Assembly: GCA_003118195.1 (NCBI GenBank)
Contig: BEXV01002286.1
Coordinates: 3,447 to 44,335 of the forward strand
Direction of reading: 5' to 3'
Length of the DNA: 40,889 bases
Source: Hemicentrotus pulcherrimus
Taxonomy: Eukaryota > Echinodermata > Echinoidea > Camarodonta > Strongylocentrotidae
The translations under genes and the position numbers were made by a program. This document shows positions 1 to 8,900 of the stretch, piece after piece; the first letter of the stretch is position 1, and each line of letters begins with the position of its first letter. Under the pieces are notes generated by a model. The model saw nothing but the letters and a program-made list of their open reading frames with translations. It ran no database searches and was not told the DNA's origin.

Positions 1-112
1 CCTGGTAATGAGGATTAATGCCTTACCAAAGGGCACTAGCGCATCGCCTTGGTTTCGAACCCGGGTCACCGGATTACAAGACCACTGCTCTACCGACTGA
101 GCTATCGCGAAT
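1..112 (-). mobile_element. tRNA-derived SINE, tRNA-Thr(TGT)-like head
   Basis: Read on the minus strand, the block begins like a tRNA. It has a good A box (TAGCTCAGTCGG), an anticodon loop CTTGTAA (anticodon TGT, Thr) and a perfect B box (GGTTCGAAACC). The acceptor arms pair at only about five of seven positions. The sequence continues without a terminator into a SINE-like body containing GCCCTTTGGTAAGGCATTAA. The same body motif recurs at about 25,945-25,990. It is therefore a retroposed element in a PIGF intron and not a working tRNA gene. The copy runs off the left edge of the window. Confidence 0.75.
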
Positions 113-394
113 ATTAACAAAGAGTTATGAGGAACAGTTGATCAGTTAGCTATTTTGCAACAGTATTCTATTTTGTTTTTCTCTCTTGATTGGTAGCTGT
201 CACATACTAGTCTTATCTTGGTTCCAAGATTTTTTTCTGACTTATTTTTCAATACAGATTGATCAATCGATCTTATTTACTGGGTGTAAGCCAGAAATAT
301 GTTTAAATAAAGTTATTGATATGTTTTCATGATTAAGCAAACCAAGATGACCATTGCAACATGTATTATTTCTTTCTTTTCTCTGAACTCATAG
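113..394. other. PIGF intron remainder
   Basis: This AT-rich stretch lies between the SINE and the acceptor TCATAG ending at 394. I see no further gene, RNA or repeat structure in it. Confidence 0.6.
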
Positions 395-503
395 GCCATA
401 TGCAGGTATTGAGACCTGTTTAGCATACATTGTAGTCTTCAGTTTACTTGGTGCATGGCTTGGGGCTTTCCCTATTCCTCTGGACTGGGATAGACCATGG
501 CAG
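395..503 (+). CDS. PIGF: PIGF penultimate coding exon (partial gene)
   Basis: The exon is bounded by an acceptor (TCATAG) and a strong donor (CAG|GTGAGA). Starting with one carried-over base, it translates to PYAGIETCLAYIVVFSLLG followed by AWLGAFPIPLDWDRPWQ. The GAW.GA..IPLDWDRPWQ signature is diagnostic of PIG-F. This ER multi-pass membrane protein partners PIG-O and PIG-G to add ethanolamine phosphate to GPI anchor precursors. The hydrophobic run fits one of its membrane segments. Upstream exons lie outside the window or before position 1, so only the C-terminal third is visible. Identification is confident; exon borders follow the splice consensus. Confidence 0.9.
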
Positions 504-1277
504 GTGAGACACGGCATGACCTACTAATCTGTGATTATCTTGGATATGGATTATGTAGTGTAGTTACATAGGTATCTCTAGCTGGTCGTTAGTCCTTCCA
601 TTACATTGTCATGTTCGTAACAAGCCTTCGGTCTCTGAAGACCTTGATGCCTGAATTCATGAAGGAGGTTAAAAAACCCATGGTGTTCATCATGGCTCAA
701 ACCTCAACCATGGACTAAAATAAAGGGAAGAAAGCATATAAGGAAGTGCATTATTGGCTGCCCATTAGGCTTGGAGTTATTCACATACTCTTCCCCATCG
801 GTTAAGATGAACAACCTTTAGCAATTCATGCCATATTCTTTTGTTCTTATTCAGGCTTGTATTTTTATATGATATATAGTTGGTCCGATCTGGGATAGAT
901 CTGGGACAAAAATCACATATTTTCTGTTTGGAGCCACAATGGTGTCCACTCTGTATTAAAGCACACTGTCTTTGTTTTCGAAATAGACGATATATTGACC
1001 CTCTATTTTGACATAAAGTTTATGATCTTGTAGATGAACTACAATTTCTTCTCTCTGTACCCATTATTTCAAAGTTGGCAAGTTTAATATGTAGCAATAA
1101 CATCAGAATCACATTCAATCCTTACTACATTGTCAAAAGGGTTCAGGTTTTCTTTTATGACTTGATGAAAATGACAATCACAATCATCTATTTAAGAGCA
1201 TGAGGATTCGCTTTGTGATTTTTGTTCATCAACAGTGTTTATTATCTTTCTTCCTTTTGTTTCCTTCATTCATTCAG
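504..1277 (+). other. PIGF: PIGF last intron
   Basis: This GT-AG intron runs from GTGAGA at 504 to the acceptor ATTCAG ending at 1277. It is AT-rich and I see no gene, RNA or clear repeat in it. Confidence 0.75.
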
Positions 1278-1421
1278 AAATGGCCAGTCTCTTGCTCTAT
1301 TGGTGCTTTGTCTGGACACACACTTGGTCTAATTGCTTCCGTCATTCACAGCGGGGGCGGGCTAGGAGACTCGTCAGAAACATTCTTTGGTACATGTAGA
1401 AGCAAAAGCAAAAACTATTGA
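1278..1421 (+). CDS. PIGF: PIGF terminal coding exon with stop codon
   Basis: The exon follows acceptor ATTCAG and joins in frame after ...DRPWQ. It encodes KWPVSCSIGALSGHTLGLIA, then a hydrophilic tail ending CRSKSKNY and a stop at 1419-1421. W-P-(V/I)-SC-(S/T)-(L/I)-GA is the continuation expected in PIG-F after the DRPWQ motif. The last transmembrane helix is recognisable up to about SVIHS. After that, the usual short polar C-terminus is replaced by a glycine/serine-rich tail, which may be lineage divergence. It is 47 codons plus stop. Confidence 0.88.
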   Translation, partial: KWPVSCSIGALSGHTLGLIASVIHSGGGLGDSSETFFGTCRSKSKNY

Positions 1422-2105
1422 TCTAGATCGAGCTAAAACAGGAAAAGTTGATACAGATTTAGTTTTCATGGTGATTGCTAAGCCTAAGAATTTCAGGGAC
1501 AGCGACAAGCTGGAATGCAGAAGATTTTCCCTTGGTGCAGGCATTTTCACATGTTTTCAATCACACTTGATGTTTGCTGACTTGAGAGCAAAATGGACCT
1601 CAGAATAACGCAGTATGCATTGGATTTGTGTAGGGTGCTCATGGGGATAATGTTATGTATATTTAGTTTTTAATGGCATGATAAGAAAGAGGTGTTCATT
1701 TGAAATATGTATACTGTCACATTCAAAGTCCCCCCCTCCCACTTCCAGGTTCAACTTGTCTCTTACATTAGTTTGTGATGAATCAATTTATATAATGAAA
1801 GCAGGTTATTCAAGTTTACCAAATGTGTTTAGATAAAGAAGAATGTAAGGAATCCATCCCACTAACATTGCATTGAGGTAATAGTTTTCTTAAAAGAAGT
1901 TCAAATTAAGAAATTGTTTGTTTGTGCATATGTTGTGCTGGGGAAATAAAGTCTTGGGTCGCACCGCATCTCAAACCAAATCCACTGGATTAGAGTTTCC
2001 ACTTATGGAATTTTTCTTTACTTCTTTACACCACAAGTTCATTCCATCACCTTTTCTGTTGCAGGAAGGACTGACAGCTGTAAATAAGATTTTTTCATTA
2101 ATAAA
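1422..2105 (+). other. PIGF: Probable PIGF 3' UTR with candidate poly(A) signals
   Basis: There is no coding sequence after the PIGF stop. Canonical AATAAA hexamers lie at 1945-1950 and 2100-2105. The second is followed within about 50 bases by a GT-rich stretch (GTTTGTGTAGTAAGGTG), as expected for a cleavage site. Either could end the transcript, and sequence alone does not decide between them. Confidence 0.5.
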
Positions 2106-2289
2106 GTGATGAACTCACTCACCTGAATATCCGTTTGTGTAGTAAGGTGAGATTAATAAGCATCAATATTGTTCCAATCCTGACACATACATAGGTGGTG
2201 AGGTGATTTTTTTTTTTATTGCACATTCTAGTAGTCCATGTACTAACATGGAGGTCTTTTTGCTCAAGCTAAACAAGATAAGAAGATCA

Positions 2290-2407
2290 GGGCCCCGTCT
2301 TACAAAGAGTTGATATCAATCACACCTTATTGGCAATTGATGTACATAAGAGATAGGAGACTGCAAACTTGCGATTGATCAATGGCAACTCTTTGTAAGA
2401 CAGGGCT
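2290..2407. mobile_element. Short MITE with about 22-bp terminal inverted repeats
   Basis: The left end reads GGCCCCGTCTTACAAAGAGTT. The right end is its near-perfect reverse complement (CAACTCTTTGTAAGACAGGGC). The interior carries GTACATAAGAGATAGGAGACTG, which recurs in a second copy in CENPF intron 4 (8187-8280). No coding capacity is present. Size, inverted ends and multiple copies fit a non-autonomous DNA transposon. No convincing target-site duplication was identified. Confidence 0.7.
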
Positions 2408-2603
2408 CAGAGTTGTCTAAATTGTACAAAAATGTGCCTAGAATTGAGATTCATTTTCTAACCTATGATATACAAAATAATAAAAAATTCCTGGCACATT
2501 CCACATTTTGTTTGTTTTTGCGTTACTGTTGCCTATATCCAGACTTTAATAAACAAAATTGAAAGGTATGAAGTACATGCTATGGTAGAAGGTATACTCC
2601 TTT

Positions 2604-2632
2604 GATATATATATATATATATATATATATAA
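2604..2632. repeat. (AT)n microsatellite
   Basis: An uninterrupted alternating TA run of about 28 bases in intergenic DNA between PIGF and CENPF. Confidence 0.9.
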
Positions 2633-2942
2633 GGAAAAACAACAAAAGAAATTTGCATGATAAGACATAGAAAGGATAATGTGTCATCCCACAGTTTGAT
2701 GGGAATAAGATTTGGCCAAGAATAGTGATAGGTTTAGCTCAGTAGTGTAATGAACAGTTCTTGAAAAGTGTGTCAATGCAAGAGGATAACAATTCTGCTC
2801 TTCATTTATACTGAAATGTGACCTGCATATTCAAATATTGCGCAATAAACAAACACTCCATATGTTATGTACATTAAAAATTTGTTTGTTTTCAGTTATT
2901 TTACAACATTTCTGTTCAGTTTGTTTAAATGTATCTATACTT

Positions 2943-3680
2943 TACTGAAGGTTCATGATTTCAAAACACAAATTTCCAACTAATACCAGGGGGTTCATGA
3001 TTCTAAACATTTGTTGTGCTATTCTGAACATTTGTTTATCTAAAGGTTCATAATTCTGAAAGTGAAAAAGTATTCAAACAATGAATGGTAATAAGTTCAA
3101 TAGTGCAAATATTTTCACGAGTTGAAAGATTAACATTGAGGCTATTCAACTCGGCTGACGCCTCGTTGAATAGAATTAACGTTAATCTTTCAACGAATGA
3201 AAATAATTCGCACTATTAAATGAATCGAAAACATTCATTATGTGTTTTATACAACATCAAAGAAGATCTATAATAGAACGTTAATCAACAAATTATGCTT
3301 TACTCCTTATATTAAAGATAAATTAATGTTGGAGTCAAGCCTTCTCGATAACATTCAGATTGCCTTCGCGTCAGATACACGCAGGGATACGCGTACGGCA
3401 GAGAGATACCCAGTCTGCATATAACCAAAAATGCATGGCGCATATAATATAACCAAAAATGCACGGTCGTGCAATATAACATTTATTGAATATCATGTGA
3501 CCAACAATCCTCCAATCAAATGACAAGGATCGACATAGGTGTTGTATAATATTCAATATTCCGAAGTTTCATAAATCTGAAAAATAATACAGGGTCTCCA
3601 TTTTCGGAATTACCAACCACATATCATTTGTGAAAATATGAACATTCAGAATTATAAACCTTACGAGTAACGAACCGTCA
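2943..3680. repeat. Composite repeat with hairpin core and degenerate GGTTCATRATTCTGAA units
   Basis: Three diverged direct copies of a motif like GGTTCATGATTCTGAAAC occur near 2950, 2991 and 3045. An inverted copy lies near 3637-3662. Between them sits the large hairpin annotated separately at 3079-3241, followed by CpG-containing sequence with a small palindrome (GCACGGTCGTGC). The arrangement suggests one non-autonomous element with inverted outer arms. No open reading frame of note is present. The boundaries are approximate. Confidence 0.45.
3079..3241. mobile_element. Hairpin (foldback) element with arms of about 75 bp
   Basis: The sequence is almost a full palindrome centred on about 3158 (GGCTGACGCCT). 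The left arm reads AGTTGAAAGATTAACATTGA, then GGCTATTCAACTCGG. The right arm is its reverse complement with few mismatches (TCTTTCAACGAATG and so on). The pairing extends outward through AATAGTGC.AAT.ATTTTCA and into AATGAATG. Transcribed, it would form a long stem. The structure fits a foldback MITE. It may be the core of the larger repeat spanning 2943-3680. Confidence 0.7.
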
Positions 3681-4440
3681 GAAAATGAAGTTACCCTACA
3701 ATAACATAACAATATTGAAACAGATAGTTCTCTCCATATCTTGCTGAATACTAGCGGCCTGTGACATTTTCCATGTGAAAATGGAATATTCAGTTCTAGT
3801 CTGTCATCAATTTATTGATTAAAAACAAACAAAAACAAAGAAAGGAAAATGGATTTCTTAAAACATACATTTTTTGAAAAGCAGAATGTATGTTTCCAGA
3901 TTTCAAAATGGGTTTTTAACTCAAGTTACTTTTGTAGGCATTCAAATAAGTGGATTATAGGATCGCAAATACTTTCATTTGAGCCAAATTCGTCACCCCA
4001 TACCAAAACTTTGTATTACCTTATGACATGAATTAAAGAGATAGATAAGGAGATATTTTAGGGGTAGAGGGATAACAATTAGTTCATTTTTTTTGTTCTG
4101 AATGATTTTCCTGAATGATTCTAAATAGCTCCATCAGCTAGCTGTGACTAACAACCTCTACGAATAGCTGACCAGGCCAAGTACCATATTTTCTTACTTG
4201 AGAAACTGCATTTTACATTTTTACTTTTATGATAAATACAGTATAATTATAGGCTCTCTCAAAAATTACATTGCAGTTTCACTTCTCATTCGAGTTCTGC
4301 ATTCAGTGTATTATCTTGTCCTTTTAATTTTTAAACCACCAATGGAAACAAAAACCACTCAAGCGCATCTAGTGATGACAATAGATGCTCAACGGCTCTC
4401 AATGAGCGGTTGAAAGAGTGGTCTACTATCTCTGTACACA
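3681..4440. other. Intergenic stretch without recognised features
   Basis: AT-rich non-coding DNA between the composite repeat and the CENPF promoter region. I see only short chance reading frames. A CAACGG (Myb-type) word occurs at about 4390. Confidence 0.5.
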
Positions 4441-4600
4441 GAGACTGCTGTATCGCACAGTAGTGTCGATCACATTTGCACCGGAAATGGGAACCGTTAC
4501 CAGTCAGCTTTAAACTGCGCCTTTTTTGAAAGCGACTCGTACTCGTACGTACTGTATATGGACTATATAGGCATGCACTGTATGCGCAGCGGACGACGAG
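4441..4600 (+). promoter_or_regulatory. CENPF: Probable CENPF promoter with CDE/CHR-like, ETS, Myb and TATA-like sites
   Basis: This GC- and CpG-richer block lies just upstream of a candidate untranslated exon. CCGGAAAT (ETS-type) is at 4481-4488 and AACCGTTA (reverse-strand Myb site TAACGG) at 4492-4499. TGCGC at 4516-4520 and TTTGAA at 4525-4530 are separated by exactly four bases. CTATATAG (TATA-like) is at 4563-4570. A CDE-like GCGC followed by four bases and a CHR (TTTGAA) is the arrangement bound by DREAM/MMB at G2/M genes, and vertebrate CENPF is such a gene. Site matches are short, so the regulatory role is inferred. Confidence 0.5.
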
Positions 4601-4675
4601 ATCACAAGCCAGCTTTGCTTTTAGTTTAATTGTATTTGGAACTCAGATGAATCTTATGAAACAGTAATTGTGCAG
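4595..4675 (+). other. CENPF: Candidate untranslated exon 1 of CENPF
   Basis: The stretch sits about 30 bases downstream of the TATA-like CTATATAG and ends in an excellent donor (TGCAG|GTAAGC) at 4675/4676. The next exon begins at 5752 after acceptor ATTACAG and carries the start codon. The start at about 4595 is estimated from TATA spacing only. Confidence 0.45.
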
Positions 4676-5751
4676 GTAAGCGAATAATTATGTATTTTTT
4701 CCCAAGCAGGATGAGCTGTCACATGAATATTGCTTTATTTAAATCATTTCGATTCATTGTTGTGTCGCTCGTGTTTACAAACTTATTGCCCAGACCAGAG
4801 CCAGAGGTCTTGCAGAGCTCAGCCTCAGAGTCAGAGCATGCAGAGCCAGTGCGCCAAATGTCGTGTTGTTGATTTGTGACTTGTGCAGATCTAGATAGAT
4901 CAACATTGATTTAGATCTACCCTGTACTCTGTAGGCCTAACTTTACGCCCTAGATTTACTAATACTATTAATGTCTCAACTTCAATGAGGTGTCTATTTT
5001 TTATATCAATCATTTTCGTTGATGGTTGTTGTTCCATCGAGACTAGACCCTACATCTGATCTGGCTCCAGTCCATGCTCCAGCTCCACCGAGTCTGAGCT
5101 GATCGACCGCCAAAAATAAAGCCCTCACTTTTGCCCTGGAATTGAACGAAATGTATGAATCAACTACTGAAACCTACCATCATACAGATTTGTCTTTTAT
5201 AAGATTTAAAAGATGTATGAAATATTGCGTGTAAACTTAATCAATTTACTATTTAAAAAATCAAACATGCGTAGAGTCAACATGCACACAAAGCTCTAGT
5301 AGAGTCTAAAACTAAAGGAAGAAAAATGTGTCTGATTGGAGGAGTTTTTATTACATCAAAGACATTTGAGACAATATAGACTTTATAGGAGTATGGTCAC
5401 AAAGATTTGTACGAACGATAATTTTGTACGAATCTCCCTATTTTTTTTCATTGTCTTCCCGAATGTCTATTGTCTGAAAATCGTTTGTATGGTGTTCGTA
5501 GCAGTTTGTAATAGCATTTGTGACCGAGGCTTAAGTCTTGGAGTTGACTTTGTGAATACATGTCACTGATGTGTACATACATGTCACTGATGTGTACATA
5601 CATCTCAGCCGATTGTCGCATGTCATCTGGGTGTTCTTGGACTCTCCTAGCAGAGCTTTTTACCTTGGCTTTATCATTACATAACAAATATTCTTATTTA
5701 TATATATTCCAAGTCCAACTATTTCTCATTCCTTCTTGATACTCATTACAG
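4676..5751 (+). other. CENPF: Candidate CENPF intron 1
   Basis: This runs from donor GTAAGC to acceptor ACTCATTACAG. It holds a tandem pair of a 20-base unit (CATGTCACTGATGTGTACAT) at about 5558-5603. I see no coding exon in it. Confidence 0.45.
5558..5603. repeat. Two-copy tandem repeat, 20-bp period
   Basis: The unit CATGTCACTGATGTGTACAT occurs twice in direct succession with no mismatches in the core. It lies within candidate intron 1. Confidence 0.8.
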
Positions 5752-5966
5752 GTGCACACTTTGGTGACACACACTGTGTTGACAGATCCAAGGCATAGAG
5801 AAAGATGAGTTGGTATGGAGACGAGTGGAAGGATGGGCTTCCTCACAGGGCCCTACAGGAGATTCAAAAACTGGAATCCAATCTGGAAAAGCTCCGCAAG
5901 GAACAAAAGCAGAAGCAGTTCCAGTTGGAATCTCTTGATGCTGCCTTGAAAAAGCAGCAAAAGAAG
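5752..5966 (+). CDS. CENPF: CENPF exon 2: 5' UTR end and N-terminal domain
   Basis: The exon follows acceptor ATTACAG. The ATG at 5805 has A at -3 and an in-frame TAG three codons upstream. It encodes residues 1-54. MSW.(x)EWK.GLP.RAL..IQ.LE and the following QFQLESL.AAL.KQ are the CENP-F N-terminal signature, part of the N-terminal microtubule-binding region in vertebrates. It ends in phase 0 at AAG|GTATTT. Only 5805-5966 is coding. Confidence 0.93.
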
Positions 5967-8900
5967 GTATTTATTTGATGCAAGAGGCTTTTACCTTCTT
6001 CAATTAGTCATAGATTGTGATGATAAACATTTATAAAATTTTTTGATTCGAAGATTATGTTTAAAAAGTAAAATTACTGTGAAAGGAATGTACTTCTACC
6101 TTAACAGAATATCCTGAAAGCCGACAATGAGTTTATTTCTATTTTCAAACAATGGAATCTTTATTCTGCTACCATAATTATTTTGGCAACAAACAATTTT
6201 GTGTTTTTATTCTGTTAAAGAATCCATTTGCTGATGTACAGTGTACACCTAATTCATGTTTGCAGGTGCAAGCAGGTCAAGTTACAACAGGGTTATGAAA
6301 AAGACCTCAAGTTCATTGTCCATCTCATTGTGATTTAATCAAGACAAAAACATGTATTATTTGTTTTGTAAGACAGGTCTACAAATCTCTCTACAATATT
6401 CTTAAACCTCTCTTATAAAACAGTTAAAATCCAATTACATGTAATACATTGTTTTATCCTTCGTGAATTGTGATCCAGTTTTCAATAAATTCTGTGACAG
6501 GTTGAAGAGGAGAAAGCGCAGTATGCAACCTTGAAGAAAGAAAATCACAGTTTATCAGAAGCATGTGATGATGTGGAGAAGAAGCGTGAAAGGGTGAGTA
6601 CCGTATATCTCTGTGTAAAGACACTTTTTTCCCGGCTGAAAAAAAAAAGTCAGGGGTGCGTCTTATACACAGGTACAACAAAACAACAACAACAAAAAAA
6701 ATTCTTTTTCTTTATTTAAGTGTCGATTTATGCCCCTCCACCTGCACTGTGCCTAGCAATGTCTCCCAGCTCAGTCATACAAGGTGTGTTGACTCACCAC
6801 TCGGAGACTAGAATTTCTGTTTGGACTTTTCTGTCATCTTTAGTTTTAAAAACGACATTTTAACTATTATTCACAAGCACATATTAGCGCCTTCAACTGC
6901 ACCTCGCAGTAAAAAAAAGGTCCTTCCCTGTGTGGGTTTTTGTGGCTTGCTGCCTACGGAGTCTGCAACAAATTTTTTATTTATTTTTTCACCCCCCAAA
7001 TAGGGGGGCGTCTTATACACAGTATATGGTGATGGATTTTATCATTTGTGCAACTTAATTGTGTGCTAATTTTTTGTTGTAATTTCTGACTGTTTTCTGA
7101 CAGTATTAGACAGTATCTCGTGTGGAGAACAAATGATTTAGAATAAAATATAAAGGGCTTGTTTTACATTTTTATATGGTCATACCATGTAATACACTTT
7201 GATATTAAAAAAACCTTTGGAATCTGAAAGTTCTGTAAAATCTCAAATTCCATTTCATTTAGTTGTTATTGTGTCTAGAAACTTTATCAAATCTAGACGC
7301 GTAGACAACTATAAAACATTTATGAAAGTGTCTGATTTTACAATAATTCAATGACTGACACTTCTAACTAACAGCATTTTCTAGGTACTTAGGACAGAAT
7401 GGATGATTCTTCTCAAATCTGAAATGGCTCTGTTATGCACTTGCATCTATGAGAGCCAACAACAGTTATTTCTTACCTGTCGGGGAATAAAATCATAAAG
7501 TTGTGATCTTTATGGCTAACCAATACACAGATCTTACATTTTTCCTGACCATTGCTCAGAAGAAAGTCCATATTACCTGTGTAGTGCTTGCTAAATTTTC
7601 ATAGCTAAAACGATTATTTAGCTTAAATGAATAAATAGATATTGCCCTCTTTCTTTATGACTGCCTACATGTAGCTGGCCCATGATCTGCAGAACAAGGA
7701 AACCATGGTAGCCTGCCTGAATGGTCAACTCTCTCACACCAAGACGCAGCTAGAGGCTGAGCAGTCCAAGTCAACCCAGCTCAAGAATGAGATGGAGAAG
7801 GCTCAGATGGAGGCCAATGAGATGACCAACAAGGTGGAGAAACTCTCACAGGATTACAGAAAGCTCCAGGTAATTACTTCTCATTACTTCTCAAAAATCA
7901 AAAAAAATTTTTTTAATGGAAATGAAATTTGTCATTGAAATTGTGAACTGTATAATTATAACTATAATTGGTAAATGAAAATGTATGTATCATATTTGTG
8001 TAAACCTTACCTGTACTTGGAAGTCTACGTTATTTCTAAAAGATGGCTTTGCTATCTGTGTGTTGCTTATCCTAGACTCAGAGATGATTGTTTACTTACT
8101 TACTTGAGTTCCTTTTAGACTGTGCAATGAAGTTTTTTTATTGAATTTTTTTCTTCCAGAGTTACATAGCATGACTATCTACTTTTGGCCCTGTCTTATA
8201 AACAGTTGCGGTTTTATGCAACTGTGTACATACATGTAAGAGATAGGAGACTGCTGACTTACGATTGATGAGAGCACTTGTGTATAATTGTTTTTCTCTG
8301 TAACTTTATGTATTGTTATGTTTGACACCGTTTAGGAAAACTGTAACCACCAGCAGCGCCAGCTAGAGACGCAGACTGAGAAATTAAAGGTTGCAAAGCA
8401 GGATAATGGACAAGCAAAGAAATCACAAGGTATGGTGTCCTTCATGCAGAAAAATATATTTCCATTTTAACACTCTCTACACCATTGAAAAGCAAATTCC
8501 TCTGAAAAATGAATATTTGATCATGTATATATGCCAAAATATGTCTAAGTTAAATGTACTAATTAGATCCATGGAATATAAATGTAGTTTTATTTGCTTT
8601 AATTATTTTATTGTACTTCTTATGGGTGACTCCTGAATTCTGAAGGGGCTCACTTGTGAAGATTGATGCTTTTTAGGTTACTGATGATGCAGCTGGTGCC
8701 AAGAGTGTCACAACTATAGTATACGTTTTTTTAGATTCACTTACTTTATATGAAAGGTAATACAAAGTTTTGGGAAATTTTGAAAATTTAGTGGATAAAG
8801 ATTCTTTACAATTTTGATTTTTTTGGATGCCCCTGTGGATGTATAGTAAGCACTAAAAAAAATTAGCCCCTAAAACACTTATGCTTTCGAGAAAAAATGA

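Noticed and set aside
1..112. A functional tRNA-Thr gene
   Set aside because: The acceptor stem has mismatches, no terminator follows, and the sequence continues into a SINE body that recurs elsewhere in the window.
6821..7003. 60-codon open frame in intron 3 as a transposase remnant
   Set aside because: It lies in the TIR element, but I recognise no transposase motif in the translation.
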